Notes: generated by a model not told the origin, from the letters alone. A stretch of 64,000 nucleotides of DNA from Rhodococcus sp. RD6.2 (GCF_001040705.1 NZ_CVQP01000007.1:490422-554421), one strand, 5' to 3'; positions 1 through 8,667 are shown, counted from the first letter of the stretch. Numbers and translations: made by a program.

Positions 1-925
1 CGGAGGCACCCTGGTGATTCCGCCGCTGCAGATCGGTCCGCTCGACCTGGCCGACCCGACCGCCTTCCTGATGACCGTCACCGTCCTGTTCGCGGTGCTC
101 GGTGTTGTGCTCGTGGCACTGCGCAACAGCGGATACGGCCGCAGGCTCACCGCGATGAAGGACAGTCCCGCCGCGTCGGCGATGCTCGGGCAGAACCTGG
201 TCGGCCTCAAGCTGGGCGTGTTCGTCATCTCCGCGGGTATCGCCGGGCTCGGCGGCATCCTGATGTCGTCCGCGCTGGGCTCGGTCTCGGGTGAGTCGTT
301 CACCATCGTCATCAGCCTGTCGCTGCTGATGCTCACCGTCGTCGCGGGCATCGGCTACGTCAGCGGCGCCTTCTTCGGTGGAGTCATGGCCGGTGTCGGC
401 TTCTCGATCATCATGGTGTCCTTCAACAACCTCGCGAAGGCGCAACCCGACCTCGAAGGTCTGTACCTGCTGCTCGGCAACATCGCGGCGGTCAGCCCGG
501 CCCTGATCGGTATCGGTGTGGGACACAACCCGTCCGGCAGCGTGCACCAGGTCGTGGAGGGCTACCGCAAGCTGCGCGACGCCAAGCCCGTGCTCGTCGG
601 CGGCGCCGCGGTCGTCGCGGTCGCGTACCTGTTGGCCCTGACAGGTGTCCTCGACAACTGGTGGTTCGCCTCGATCGCCATCGTCACGGTGTTCGCGCTT
701 CCCGTCGTCGGCGAGATGGTCATGCCGACAGCCGTTCTCGGTTCGGAGGAAGCGCAGCGACGCCGGCCGATCGATCCCGAGGAAATCGGTGTCGACGTTC
801 CCTACGGCGACGAGGTCATGGCCCGCGTCGACCGCGAACTGGGCCTGCCCGCCGACACCCGTCCGGCACGCCCGACCGTCGAACGCACCCGGCCCGCGAA
901 GGAGCTCACCGATGTCGTCTCCTGA
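1..925 (+). CDS. Branched-chain amino-acid-type ABC transporter permease (LivM-like), 5' end outside the window
   Basis: Inner-membrane permease of a Liv-type (HAAT family) importer for branched-chain amino acids, amides or related small solutes. The frame is open to the left edge, so the N-terminal half is missing; a GTG at 14 is internal, not a start. The visible part holds the EAA-like loop (SGYGRRLTAMKDSPAASAM), which contacts the ATPases, followed by several hydrophobic helices. The last 80 residues form a hydrophilic Pro/Arg-rich tail. It overlaps the ATPase gene downstream by 14 bp, so the genes are probably translationally coupled. Family assignment is firm; the substrate is unknown because the binding protein and the other permease lie outside the window. 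Confidence 0.85.
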   Translation, partial: GGTLVIPPLQIGPLDLADPTAFLMTVTVLFAVLGVVLVALRNSGYGRRLTAMKDSPAASAMLGQNLVGLKLGVFVISAGIAGLGGILMSSALGSVSGESFTIVISLSLLMLTVVAGIGYVSGAFFGGVMAGVGFSIIMVSFNNLAKAQPDLEGLYLLLGNIAAVSPALIGIGVGHNPSGSVHQVVEGYRKLRDAKPVLVGGAAVVAVAYLLALTGVLDNWWFASIAIVTVFALPVVGEMVMPTAVLGSEEAQRRRPIDPEEIGVDVPYGDEVMARVDRELGLPADTRPARPTVERTRPAKELTDVVS

Positions 926-1688
926 CCCCACCTTCGACACCCAGCCGATCCTCGAAACCCGCGGTGTGACAGTCCGGTTCGGTGGCCACGTCGCCGTCGA
1001 CAACGTCGGCATCGCCGTCCACGCCGGCAGCGTCACCGGGCTCATCGGGCCCAACGGCGCAGGCAAGACCACTCTGTTCAACACCGTCACCGGACTGCAG
1101 AAGCCGACGTCGGGGCGGGTGCTCATCGACGGCGTCGACGTCACCCGCAAGGCCCCGTACCGGCGGGCCCGGCTCGGGCTGGCCCGCACCTTCCAGCGCC
1201 TCGAACTGTTCCTGTCGCTGTCCGTGCGGGACAACATCCGGGTAGCCGGCGACATCCATCACGCGGGACTGCGGGGCACCGGCGTGCGCGGCAGGCGGGA
1301 CATCGAGGCCGAAACAGACCGGCTGCTCGAGCTCACCGGGCTCGCCGACGTCGCGCACCAGGACGTCTCCGACATCCCCACCGGACGTGCACGTGTCGTC
1401 GAGGTCGCGCGGTCGCTGATGACCGAGCCGCGGGTCCTGCTGCTCGACGAGCCGGCGTCCGGTCAGACGGAGAAGGAAACCGAGGACTTCGCCGAACTGC
1501 TGCTTCGGCTCTCCGGTGAGGGACTCGGGATCTGCCTGGTCGAGCACGACCTGCCGCTCGTCATGCGGGTGTGCTCGCGCATCCACGTCCTCGACTACGG
1601 CAAGCTCATCGCCTCCGGGACGCCGTCCGAGATCCAGAACGATCCCGCGGTGATCGCGGCCTACATCGGAACGGAGGAGGTCGCATGA
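912..1688 (+). CDS. Liv-type ABC transporter ATP-binding protein (LivG-like)
   Basis: First of two ATPases energising the importer. The 258-residue product has Walker A (GPNGAGKT), Walker B (VLLLDEPASG) and the H-loop (LVEHDLPL). The signature segment is unusual: PTGRARVVEVAR stands where LSGGQ-like residues are expected, and the residues after Walker B read SGQTEKET where SGLN is usual for LivG. The ATG at 912 was chosen because conserved sequence begins shortly after it; longer extensions upstream only overlap the permease in another frame. It ends in an ATGA overlap with the next ATPase gene. Confidence 0.9.
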   Translation: MSSPDPTFDTQPILETRGVTVRFGGHVAVDNVGIAVHAGSVTGLIGPNGAGKTTLFNTVTGLQKPTSGRVLIDGVDVTRKAPYRRARLGLARTFQRLELFLSLSVRDNIRVAGDIHHAGLRGTGVRGRRDIEAETDRLLELTGLADVAHQDVSDIPTGRARVVEVARSLMTEPRVLLLDEPASGQTEKETEDFAELLLRLSGEGLGICLVEHDLPLVMRVCSRIHVLDYGKLIASGTPSEIQNDPAVIAAYIGTEEVA

Positions 1689-2434
1689 CGGCACCCACCG
1701 CCGCCGACACGAACAACGCTGCGCCGCAGCCGGAACCGTTGCTCGAACTCGTCGACGTCCGCGCCGGATACGGCGCGATCGAAGTCCTGCACGGGGTGAA
1801 CCTGGCGCTGGCGCCCGGTGCCGTCGTCGCGCTGCTCGGCCCCAACGGCGGCGGCAAGACGTCGACGCTGAAGATCTGCTCCGGCATCCTGCCGGTGACG
1901 GGCGGCGAGTTCCGGCTCGCCGGCCGGACGGTCAACGGCGCCGACGCCGCCGCGCTCGCCCGACTCGGGATCTGCACCATCCCCGAGGGGCGCGGCATCT
2001 TCGCGAACCTCACCGTCCGCGAAAACCTGTGGGTGGCGACCGGCACCGGCGTCTCCCTCAGGGACCTCGAAGAGGTTGCGTACGAACGTTTCCCGATCCT
2101 CGGGAAGCGTCGCGGTCAGCTCGCCGGATCGATGTCCGGCGGAGAGCAGCAGATGCTCGCGCTGTCCCGCGCTCTTGGAACGAACCCGACGGTGCTGCTC
2201 CTCGACGAACTGTCGATGGGGCTGGCGCCGCGCGTCGTCTCCGAGATGTACGACATCGTCGGCGGACTTGCGGCCGAGGGTCTGTCGATCCTCGTCGCCG
2301 AACAGTTCGCCCGCGCGGTCCTGCCGATCGCGACGTCCGCGGCACTGATCCTGCAGGGCCGTGTCGTCCGGACCGGCGATCCCGCCGAAATCGACCGAGA
2401 ACTTTCCACCAGCTACCTAGGAGGCCAACGATGA
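1685..2434 (+). CDS. Liv-type ABC transporter ATP-binding protein (LivF-like)
   Basis: Second ATPase of the importer, 249 residues. It has a canonical nucleotide-binding site: Walker A GPNGGGKTST, signature MSGGEQQMLALSRAL and Walker B VLLLDELSMGLAP, the last being typical of LivF. The ATG at 1685 overlaps the stop of the preceding gene (ATGA), and its own stop overlaps the start of the next gene in the same way. With the less canonical LivG partner it probably forms a heterodimer in which this subunit carries the intact signature motif. Substrate is not deducible. Confidence 0.92.
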   Translation: MTAPTAADTNNAAPQPEPLLELVDVRAGYGAIEVLHGVNLALAPGAVVALLGPNGGGKTSTLKICSGILPVTGGEFRLAGRTVNGADAAALARLGICTIPEGRGIFANLTVRENLWVATGTGVSLRDLEEVAYERFPILGKRRGQLAGSMSGGEQQMLALSRALGTNPTVLLLDELSMGLAPRVVSEMYDIVGGLAAEGLSILVAEQFARAVLPIATSAALILQGRVVRTGDPAEIDRELSTSYLGGQR

Positions 2435-2790
2435 CCGCACTCGCGGAGGACCGTCGTGACCAGTTCAAGAAGGATGTGTCCGAGTTGAAGTTGAAGACCG
2501 AGGGCACCGGCGGTGGTGACGGGAAGGCCCGCATCGCCGGGCTCGTGCTCATGGTCGTCGGCGCGGTCGCCGCGTTCGGCGTCTACCTCTCCTCCCTGAC
2601 ACAGGACGACCTGCGCAACATCGCCTCGTACCAGATCCTCGCGACCGCACTGCTCGCTGTCACCGTGATCGGTGCCGCGCTGTACCTGGCAGGTGCGGTG
2701 TCGCGGGTGCTGCGCCTGTGGCTGCTGCGTCAGCTCTACGAGGGCCGCGAGCAGGCCGACCGGATCGCCGAGGCGGTCCGCGGGGCGTAG
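2431..2790 (+). CDS. Small two-helix membrane protein at the end of the Liv operon
   Basis: A 119-residue protein I do not recognise. After a charged N-terminus of about 35 residues come two hydrophobic helices (about residues 36-55 and 67-92) and a basic amphipathic C-terminus (RLWLLRQLYEGREQADRIAE). The ATG overlaps the livF stop (ATGA), so it is co-translated with the transporter, which suggests an accessory role. An AGGAGG ribosome-binding site lies just upstream of the start (2419-2424). No enzymatic motif is visible. Confidence 0.75.
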   Translation: MTALAEDRRDQFKKDVSELKLKTEGTGGGDGKARIAGLVLMVVGAVAAFGVYLSSLTQDDLRNIASYQILATALLAVTVIGAALYLAGAVSRVLRLWLLRQLYEGREQADRIAEAVRGA

Positions 2791-2860
2791 GTGGTCAGGC
2801 TGGGCGTCGGCACTCGCCGGCGCCCGGCCATGGCCTGGCCGAAAGGGAGCCGTGCGGGAC

Positions 2861-4525
2861 TCATCGTCGTATTCGGCCCGTCGCGAAGAGCGCACCCGCG
2901 GTCAGCAGGGCCGCGAGTGAGAAGGCCGCCTGTAGCGCGTCGATCCGCGCCTGCGCGTTGACGTCCAGGATCGCCTCCGCGGTCTCGGGAGGCACCCCGT
3001 AGTCGGCGAGCGACGATTCCAGTTGGGTGTCGGAGATGAACGGCACACCAGAACTCAGTTCGGTGCTCGCCTGCTCCTGGACTGCGGCGGGCACCTCCGG
3101 ACTGCTCGCGATTCCTGCCGCCACGGAACCGCTCAGCGTGGCGATCAACACCGACCCGATCAGTGCCGTGCCGAGAGACGCTCCGAGGTTCGTGGCAGTG
3201 TTCTGCAGACCGCCGACCTCGGGGCTCTTCTCGTCCGGGACCGCGGACACCGTCACCGCCCCCAGCTGTGACGACAGCGCACCGAGACCGAGGCCCATCA
3301 GCAGCATCGGGATCGCCACCACGCCCGCGTTCGCGCCGAGGTCCATGCCCGCGGCGAGGATCAGAATGCCGACCAGCATCGAAACCAGGCCGGCGCGCAC
3401 CACGCGGCGCGGGCTCGCATGTGGCCACACCTTCGGGACGCCGATCGCGGTCACGAGCAGGGCCAGCGACAACGGAAGCAGCCGGATGCCCGTGCCGAGT
3501 GCGCTCAGTTCGAGTACCACCGACAGGAACAGTGGGACAACGAAGAACACGCCTGCCTGAATCATGAACTGCGCGAGAAACATCGTCAGGCCGCCGGTGA
3601 GTTGCCGGTTGCGCAGCAGGGCCAGATCCAGCAGCGGCTGGCCTCCGGTTTCGCTCAGGTGCGACTGCCAGCGCACGAACGCGTACAACACCAGCAGTCC
3701 GGCGAGGATCAACCAGAACACGGGAGACAGCCCGAACAGGTCGGGGCCGTCGGCGCGCGGGAGAATCCACCCCCACTCGCTGGACCTCAGCACACCGAAC
3801 ACCGCCAGGCCGAGTCCCGCCGCCGACAGCAACGCGCCCGGAATGTCGAGGTGCACCCGCTGCGGCGGCACGTCCGCGATGCGTCGCAGCACCAGCAGGA
3901 TTGCCACCACGATCACCGCCTCACCCGCGAACACGTACCGCCACGACGCGAACGTCGTCACCGCGCCGCCGATCAGCGGGCCCGCCGCCACCGCCATCGC
4001 GCCCGCCGCCGCAATCAATCCGTATGCGGCCGGTCGTCGCTCGGTTACGAAGTTCGCCGCGACCAGCGCGACGATGGCAGGCATGATCAGTGCCGCGCCG
4101 ATGCCCTCCAGCAGCGACCACCCCAGCAGCAGCACGGTGAGATTCGGCGCGAACGCCGTCGTCGTGCTGCCGATCCCGTAGATCACCAGACCGATCCCGA
4201 ACGCACGACGCCTGCCGAGGATGGTGCCGATCTTGCCGCCGGTGATCATCAACGTCGCCATCACCAGCGTGTACAGCGTGATCGCCGTCTGGATGCCGGT
4301 GATCGTGGTGCCCAGGTCGGAGGCGACCTGCGCCATCGACACGTTCATCACCGAACTGTCCAGCGTCATCAGGAACTGGCCGGCCCCGAGAACGGTGAGA
4401 ACCAGTCCGGACGCGGTGGCCCCCGCGGTGCGGCTCGTTCCGGTGGAGGTCACGAGCTCGATCCGGCCGACGGGGAGGTCGGCGGGGCATACGGTGTCGC
4501 GGTCGATCTCATCGGCGCCTCGCAT
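2861..4525 (-). CDS. MFS drug/proton antiporter, 14-helix DHA2 (EmrB/QacA) type
   Basis: Proton-driven exporter in the inner membrane. The 554-residue product has the DHA2 hallmark in helix 1 (LDSSVMNVSMAQVASDLG), the motif A loop (GGKIGTILGRRRAFGIG) and motif C-like GPLIGG, and enough hydrophobic segments for 14 helices. An extracytoplasmic loop of about 60 residues (ASTELSSGVPFISDTQLESSL region) precedes the last helix. I chose the ATG at 4525; a GTG at 4453 is an alternative that removes a charged leader. It is tail-to-tail with the Liv operon and divergent from the next gene. Drug specificity cannot be read from sequence. Confidence 0.88.
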   Translation of the reverse strand: MRGADEIDRDTVCPADLPVGRIELVTSTGTSRTAGATASGLVLTVLGAGQFLMTLDSSVMNVSMAQVASDLGTTITGIQTAITLYTLVMATLMITGGKIGTILGRRRAFGIGLVIYGIGSTTTAFAPNLTVLLLGWSLLEGIGAALIMPAIVALVAANFVTERRPAAYGLIAAAGAMAVAAGPLIGGAVTTFASWRYVFAGEAVIVVAILLVLRRIADVPPQRVHLDIPGALLSAAGLGLAVFGVLRSSEWGWILPRADGPDLFGLSPVFWLILAGLLVLYAFVRWQSHLSETGGQPLLDLALLRNRQLTGGLTMFLAQFMIQAGVFFVVPLFLSVVLELSALGTGIRLLPLSLALLVTAIGVPKVWPHASPRRVVRAGLVSMLVGILILAAGMDLGANAGVVAIPMLLMGLGLGALSSQLGAVTVSAVPDEKSPEVGGLQNTATNLGASLGTALIGSVLIATLSGSVAAGIASSPEVPAAVQEQASTELSSGVPFISDTQLESSLADYGVPPETAEAILDVNAQARIDALQAAFSLAALLTAGALFATGRIRR

Positions 4526-4693
4526 ATCGATGGTCGTGCTGCGGCACGTGCTGCCGCACCGGTCGATCGTTCGCCTCCAGGCCCAGGCCGTCAATCGGGA
4601 CGAACCAACCTCATCCGCAGCGGGTGAGTCGGCGACCCGGTTCGCCGGGGCAGAGTCGAACCCGGGTCGTGTCCGCGCGAGTGGAGGTCGCCG

Positions 4694-5380
4694 ATGGTCC
4701 CGAAGCCCGTGCTCGGATTGCGGCGCGAATCGATCGGGTTCGCCATCGGTTCCGTACTGTTCGCGGTCGGCGCCGTCCCGGGATACGCGCAGGCTGTCGG
4801 GATCCGGGCCGACAACATCACCTACTTCGTCGGCTCCCTGTTCTTCACGACCGCCGCCGCGATCCAACTGTGGCTCAGTGGCCGGATCCCGCCATCCAGC
4901 GAGGCCCACCGTGTCGACAGATACGACTGGTACTCCGCGGCAATCCAGTTCGCCGGCACCCTCGCCTTCAACGTCAGCACCGGCTCGGCGCTCGTGGTGT
5001 CGCTGACCGCCGAGCAGGAACACCGCTGGGTGTGGCGGCCCGACATGGTCGGGTCCACGGCCTTCCTGGTGTCCAGCGCGCTCGCCGTGGTCGCGACCAC
5101 CGAAACCGACAAGCTCTGGGATCCGCGCGCCCGGAACTGGGTCAGCAGCTGGCTCGGCATGCTCGGTTCGATCGCGTTCGGGGTGTCCGCCGTGGCCGCG
5201 TTCGTCGACCCGAGCACGGGGGAGCTTCGCAACGCCTCGGTCGCAAACCTCGGCACGTTCCTCGGAGCGCTGTGCTTCCTCGGCGCGGCCCTGCTCACCC
5301 TTCCGCCCGAAGATCCCGATCGGACTCGACCACGGTCGTTCGCCGATCGATGGCGGGCCCGACTCACCCGCCGCGGATGA
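4694..5380 (+). CDS. Actinobacterial membrane protein, possible YrhK-like
   Basis: A 228-residue integral membrane protein of unknown function. Hydrophobic segments are spaced as six likely helices in three pairs; the first pair (FAIGSVLFAVGAVPGY and YFVGSLFFTTAAAIQLW) resembles the short YrhK-type two-helix unit, and WYSAAIQFAGTLAFNVST resembles a repeat of it. The C-terminus is basic. GGAGGT at 4684-4689 sets the ATG at 4694. It is divergent from the MFS gene, with a 168-bp intergenic region that probably carries both promoters. The YrhK relationship is a judgement from memory of that domain. Confidence 0.7.
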   Translation: MVPKPVLGLRRESIGFAIGSVLFAVGAVPGYAQAVGIRADNITYFVGSLFFTTAAAIQLWLSGRIPPSSEAHRVDRYDWYSAAIQFAGTLAFNVSTGSALVVSLTAEQEHRWVWRPDMVGSTAFLVSSALAVVATTETDKLWDPRARNWVSSWLGMLGSIAFGVSAVAAFVDPSTGELRNASVANLGTFLGALCFLGAALLTLPPEDPDRTRPRSFADRWRARLTRRG

Positions 5381-5460
5381 GTCGCCGGACCCCGACATGT
5401 GCTGGGCTTGACCAGGGCGGCGGGTGCGCAGCCCCACGACCGGACGCATAGGGGTTCGCC

Positions 5461-6918
5461 ATGGCCGACACCGGGAACAACGATTCGACAGCGCCGCTCT
5501 CGTCGGACGAGCGCGCCGAACTGGAACGCCTGCGCAGGGAGGTCACCGAACTCCGGTCGAGCGCCCCCGCACCACTACCCGAGGCGAAGGCCACCGCCGC
5601 ATCCGGTCACCCGGGACTGCGATGGACGGCGGCGGCACTGCTGCTCGTCCTCGTCGCGGTCCTCGGGATCGGTGCCGTCGCGGCCCGATTCGCGCGCAGC
5701 GAAGTCCTCGACACCGACCGCTACGTGCAGACCGTCACGCCGCTCGCATCCGAACCGGCGCTGCAGTCCGCGCTCGCCAACGAGATCACCGACCAGATCA
5801 TGAGTCGCGTCGACGTCGAGCAGATGACAGCCGACGCCCTCACTGGGTTGACGGAGGTCGCGCCGCGGGTGCCGAGCGCCGTCGTCGGGCTCGCGCCGGT
5901 CATCGCCGGGCAGGCGGAGACGTTCGTCCGGAACGCTGCCACGAAACTCGTCGAATCCAGCCAGTTCGAGACGATGTGGATCGAGGCCAACCGGCAGGCA
6001 CACGAGGAGTTGGTGTCCGTCGCGACCGGCGAGAACTCCGGAAGCGTCAGCATCGACGACCGCGGACAGGTCAGCGTCAACCTCGCCGCCATCATTGACA
6101 CCGTCAAAGCAGACCTCGTCAACCGCGGTTTCAGCTTCGTCGACCGGATCCCCGACGTCGACGCGTCCTTCGTCGTCTTCCAGTCCGCCGACCTGGTCAA
6201 GGCACAGCGCCTCGTGAACTGGCTCAACACCGCGTCCGCGGTCCTGCCGTGGCTGACCCTGCTCGCCGCCGCGCTGGCAGTCTGGGCCGCACCCCCCGGA
6301 GGTCGCCGCCGTGCGGTGTCGCTGGTCGGTGCGACCCTCGCCATCGCCATGGGAATCCTCGCCGTCGGCATCAGCATCGGGCGCTCCGTCTACCTCTCCG
6401 AAGTCCCGTCCGACGTCCTGAGTCCGGACGCGGCCGCGATCCTGTTCGACACACTCGTCCAGCCCCTCCGGACGACACTGCGCGCCGTGTTCGTTCTCGC
6501 CGTGCTCATCGGCCTCATCGGCTACCTGTCCGGAGCGTCGGCCTCCGCGACGGCGATCCGACGGACCTACACGAAGGCGATGGACCGGCTGCGGTCTCCG
6601 TCGGCCGACCGCGCACCCCGCCCCGTCGAGACGTACGCCGCGACGTTCCGTCTCCCGTTGCGCATCGCGATCGTCGTGATCGCCGTCGCGACACTGGTGT
6701 TCTGGAAGTACCCCTCCGGCACGGTCGTCATCGTGACCATCCTGATCGCGCTCGCCGCGCTGCTCGCCGTAGAAGTGCTCGCCAGGCCCGCCCTCGCCAC
6801 CCGCGAGGCACCGACCCCCGCCGAACCGACCGCCACAGAGCCGCGTACTCCCGTCGAACCCACCACCCCCGCCGACTCCACCCCCGCCGGGTCGACCACC
6901 AACCACCCGGAATCCTGA
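5461..6918 (+). CDS. Large actinobacterial integral membrane protein of unknown function
   Basis: 485 residues. A short Glu/Arg-rich coiled segment (ERAELERLRREVTEL) is followed by one hydrophobic helix at about 53-75, a long extracytoplasmic region of about 190 residues rich in polar and beta-prone sequence, then several helices (about 250-430) and a Pro/Thr/Glu-rich tail. This layout is common in uncharacterised actinobacterial membrane proteins, and no catalytic motif is seen. It ends just before a strong hairpin terminator. Function unknown. Confidence 0.75.
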   Translation: MADTGNNDSTAPLSSDERAELERLRREVTELRSSAPAPLPEAKATAASGHPGLRWTAAALLLVLVAVLGIGAVAARFARSEVLDTDRYVQTVTPLASEPALQSALANEITDQIMSRVDVEQMTADALTGLTEVAPRVPSAVVGLAPVIAGQAETFVRNAATKLVESSQFETMWIEANRQAHEELVSVATGENSGSVSIDDRGQVSVNLAAIIDTVKADLVNRGFSFVDRIPDVDASFVVFQSADLVKAQRLVNWLNTASAVLPWLTLLAAALAVWAAPPGGRRRAVSLVGATLAIAMGILAVGISIGRSVYLSEVPSDVLSPDAAAILFDTLVQPLRTTLRAVFVLAVLIGLIGYLSGASASATAIRRTYTKAMDRLRSPSADRAPRPVETYAATFRLPLRIAIVVIAVATLVFWKYPSGTVVIVTILIALAALLAVEVLARPALATREAPTPAEPTATEPRTPVEPTTPADSTPAGSTTNHPES

Positions 6919-6923
6919 CCGAC

Positions 6924-6960
6924 TGTGGCGTTCGGTCATTCGGAGAGACCGAACGCCACA
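6924..6960. terminator. 14-bp perfect hairpin, bidirectional terminator
   Basis: TGTGGCGTTCGGTC (6924-6937) pairs perfectly with GACCGAACGCCACA (6947-6960) across a 9-nt loop. It lies six bases after the stop of the membrane-protein gene and before the convergent VOC gene, so it can serve both strands. There is no long T tract, as is usual in actinobacteria. Confidence 0.8.
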
Positions 6961-7007
6961 TTCCGTCGAACCGGGGGAGGGGCGCGCGGCGTGGGGTGAC
7001 CGGGTGG

Positions 7008-7388
7008 TCAGCGGGTGTCGCGGCGCAGCGGATGGTCCGCGGGCACCTGAACCAGGACGATCTGCACGCCGTCGGGGTCGGCGATCCACATCTCGCGCAG
7101 ACCCCACGGCTCGACTCGCGGTTCGCGATCGATGCGGACCCCCTCCGACTGGAGTTCGGCACTGGCGTCGTCGAGGTCCCGGACCTGCAACCAGATCGCG
7201 CCCTCGAAGGTCGACTCGACGTCCGAGCCGCCGTGTGCGGCGATCTCGATCAGGTTCTGGCCGGCGAAGAAGACGGTGCCGCCCGGGTACTCGCGTGCAA
7301 CCGCGAGCCCGAGGGCGTCCCGCCAGAAGGCGAGGGACGCCTGGTAGTCCTTGGGGCGCAGGATGATTCGACTGCTCAAGATTTCCAC
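7008..7388 (-). CDS. VOC (glyoxalase/bleomycin-resistance/dioxygenase) family protein
   Basis: 126 residues with two beta-alpha-beta-beta-beta modules of the vicinal oxygen chelate fold. The first starts SSRIILRPKDYQASLAFWRDALGL and the second carries GLREMWIADPDGVQIVLVQ, the common ending of this superfamily. Such proteins can be metal-dependent lyases, dioxygenases or drug-binding proteins, and sequence alone does not separate these. The GTG at 7388 starts one base after the stop of the gene upstream, with a GGAGGA ribosome-binding site, so the two are an operon. Confidence 0.8.
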   Translation of the reverse strand: MEILSSRIILRPKDYQASLAFWRDALGLAVAREYPGGTVFFAGQNLIEIAAHGGSDVESTFEGAIWLQVRDLDDASAELQSEGVRIDREPRVEPWGLREMWIADPDGVQIVLVQVPADHPLRRDTR

Positions 7389-7389
7389 G

Positions 7390-7854
7390 TCAGCTCTCCT
7401 CCGTCGGGCGGGACTCGTGGCCGGGGCGGCCGTGGGTGCGGCGCGCCTCCTTCATCTCGGACTCGTACACGTGACGCCTGCCGCCGAGTACCGCGTCGCG
7501 GACCGCCCGGTCCCACGTCCGGAACGGCTCCCAGTAATCGTCGTCGAACTCCTCGACGACCTGGAACGTCCACCGACCCGGCAGCACGTTGCGGCCCAGT
7601 AGATCCGCTTCGACCGCCGCGGCCAGGTCCCGATGGCCGGCGTCGCGCAGCGCGTCGACCGCTTCGCCGAGTTGCCGGTCCGCGTGGCCGATCAGCTGGT
7701 GGAACCCGAAGAGGTGACCGCGGGCCCGCTCGACGGTCTCCAACGCCTCCGACAGTTTGCCGACGGCCGCGACCTCGGCGTCCGTGGTCCCGTCGGGGCG
7801 CGTGTGCTCCGGTGCCGGGTGCTCGCGAGGGTCGTGCGCGGCGACATCGCTCAT
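7390..7854 (-). CDS. Conserved hypothetical protein paired with the VOC gene
   Basis: 154 residues, soluble and highly charged. An N-terminal tail of about 30 residues is followed by a helical region (LSEALETVERARGHLFGFHQ) and a Trp/Asp-rich segment (WTFQVVEEFDDDYWEPFRTW) that looks conserved in type. The C-terminus is basic and low in complexity. I do not recognise a named family. It is the first gene of a two-gene operon with the VOC protein. Confidence 0.65.
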   Translation of the reverse strand: MSDVAAHDPREHPAPEHTRPDGTTDAEVAAVGKLSEALETVERARGHLFGFHQLIGHADRQLGEAVDALRDAGHRDLAAAVEADLLGRNVLPGRWTFQVVEEFDDDYWEPFRTWDRAVRDAVLGGRRHVYESEMKEARRTHGRPGHESRPTEES

Positions 7855-7929
7855 GTTGTCAGTGTGCCCGAGTCGCGTGCGCGGTGTCGTGCTGTCGGTT
7901 CCGACATGTGTCGGCCGCCCGTAGGGGAC

Positions 7930-8556
7930 TCAGTCGGCTGCGGGCGGAGCGGTGATGCCGCGGGTGATGGCGGCCGCGGAGAAGGCGATGAGCTCGGACG
8001 GATCGAGTGGTGCCGCCCAATTGTTGACGATCGTGTCGGACACGCCCATGAGTCCGGAGAGGACGAAGCGGATGAGCGCGGGATCGTCGAAGAGCGTTCG
8101 CCCCTCCGCCTCCGCGGCCTCGAGAATTGCCCGGTGTAGTTCCTCGTTGTACTGCTCCGCAGTCACGCGCAGTTCGCGAACGGACTCGCGTTCGGACCGA
8201 GCGGCACCCTCGATGTCGCGCCAGGTTGCGGTCATCCGCCCCACGCGCGCCCACTGTCGCACCGAGTTCGGGATGGTCGCCGCGATCAATGCGGCGACGC
8301 CGCTGTCACGGGGCAGGGTGGCCACGAAGGCGGCGGATTCGATCTGGCTCTCGTTGAGCAGCGCGATGAAGATCTCCTGCTTGTCTGCGAAGTACTGGTA
8401 GATCAGGCCGGTGCTGGTTCCGGATCGCTGTGCGACCGATCGGATCGTGAGTGCGCCGTAGCCGCCTTCGTCCAGGAGGGCGGCCGCCGCGTCCAGGGTG
8501 CGGCGGCGCCGCGCGTCCGCATCGCCGTAGATGGACTTGCCGTTCGATTCGCTCAC
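7930..8556 (-). CDS. TetR/AcrR-family transcriptional regulator
   Basis: 208 residues: N-terminal TetR helix-turn-helix (RTLDAAAALLDEGGYGALTI, then RSVAQRSGTSTGLIYQYF) and a helical ligand-binding C-terminal domain. It is divergent from the sulfonation operon, and a 41-bp palindrome lies between them, so it most likely represses that operon and perhaps itself. Start: two GTG codons (8559 and 8556) are possible. On the minus strand a TACGGT -10 element ends six bases before 8556, which fits a leaderless transcript beginning at 8556. The ligand may be the substrate or product of the sulfotransferase pathway (inference). Confidence 0.88.
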   Translation of the reverse strand: MSESNGKSIYGDADARRRRTLDAAAALLDEGGYGALTIRSVAQRSGTSTGLIYQYFADKQEIFIALLNESQIESAAFVATLPRDSGVAALIAATIPNSVRQWARVGRMTATWRDIEGAARSERESVRELRVTAEQYNEELHRAILEAAEAEGRTLFDDPALIRFVLSGLMGVSDTIVNNWAAPLDPSELIAFSAAAITRGITAPPAAD

Positions 8557-8607
8557 CACGCCACCGTATCTGTGCGGCTCGGCGGCTCGGCGGCTCGCCT
8601 CGCCTCT

Positions 8608-8648
8608 GAATGAACAATGTTCAATCTAAGATTGAACATTGTTCATTC
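8608..8648. promoter_or_regulatory. Perfect 41-bp palindrome: double TetR-type operator
   Basis: Two 20-nt arms are exact reverse complements around a single central base at 8628. Each arm contains its own 13-bp inverted repeat: TGAACAATGTTCA at 8611-8623 and TGAACATTGTTCA at 8633-8645. The two box centres are 22 bp apart, about two helical turns, so two regulator dimers could bind the same face of the DNA. The right box contains the -35 element of the cysQ promoter. The adjacent TetR gene is the obvious binder, but this is inferred from position. Confidence 0.85.
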
Positions 8649-8660
8649 TGTTGCTACGGT
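8632..8660 (+). promoter_or_regulatory. Promoter of the sulfonation operon, leaderless
   Basis: TTGAAC (8632-8637), a 17-bp spacer and TACGGT (8655-8660) form a good SigA-type promoter. The cysQ GTG at 8668 begins eight bases after the -10, where transcription should start, so the mRNA is probably leaderless. The -35 is embedded in the right operator box, so a bound regulator would block RNA polymerase. Confidence 0.7.
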
Positions 8661-8667
8661 CACAATC

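Noticed and set aside
8617-8667. An ATG at 8617 that would extend cysQ by 17 codons
   Set aside because: It lies inside the palindromic operator and upstream of the -10 element, so it would not be transcribed. The extension (FNLRLNIVHSV) has no family character.
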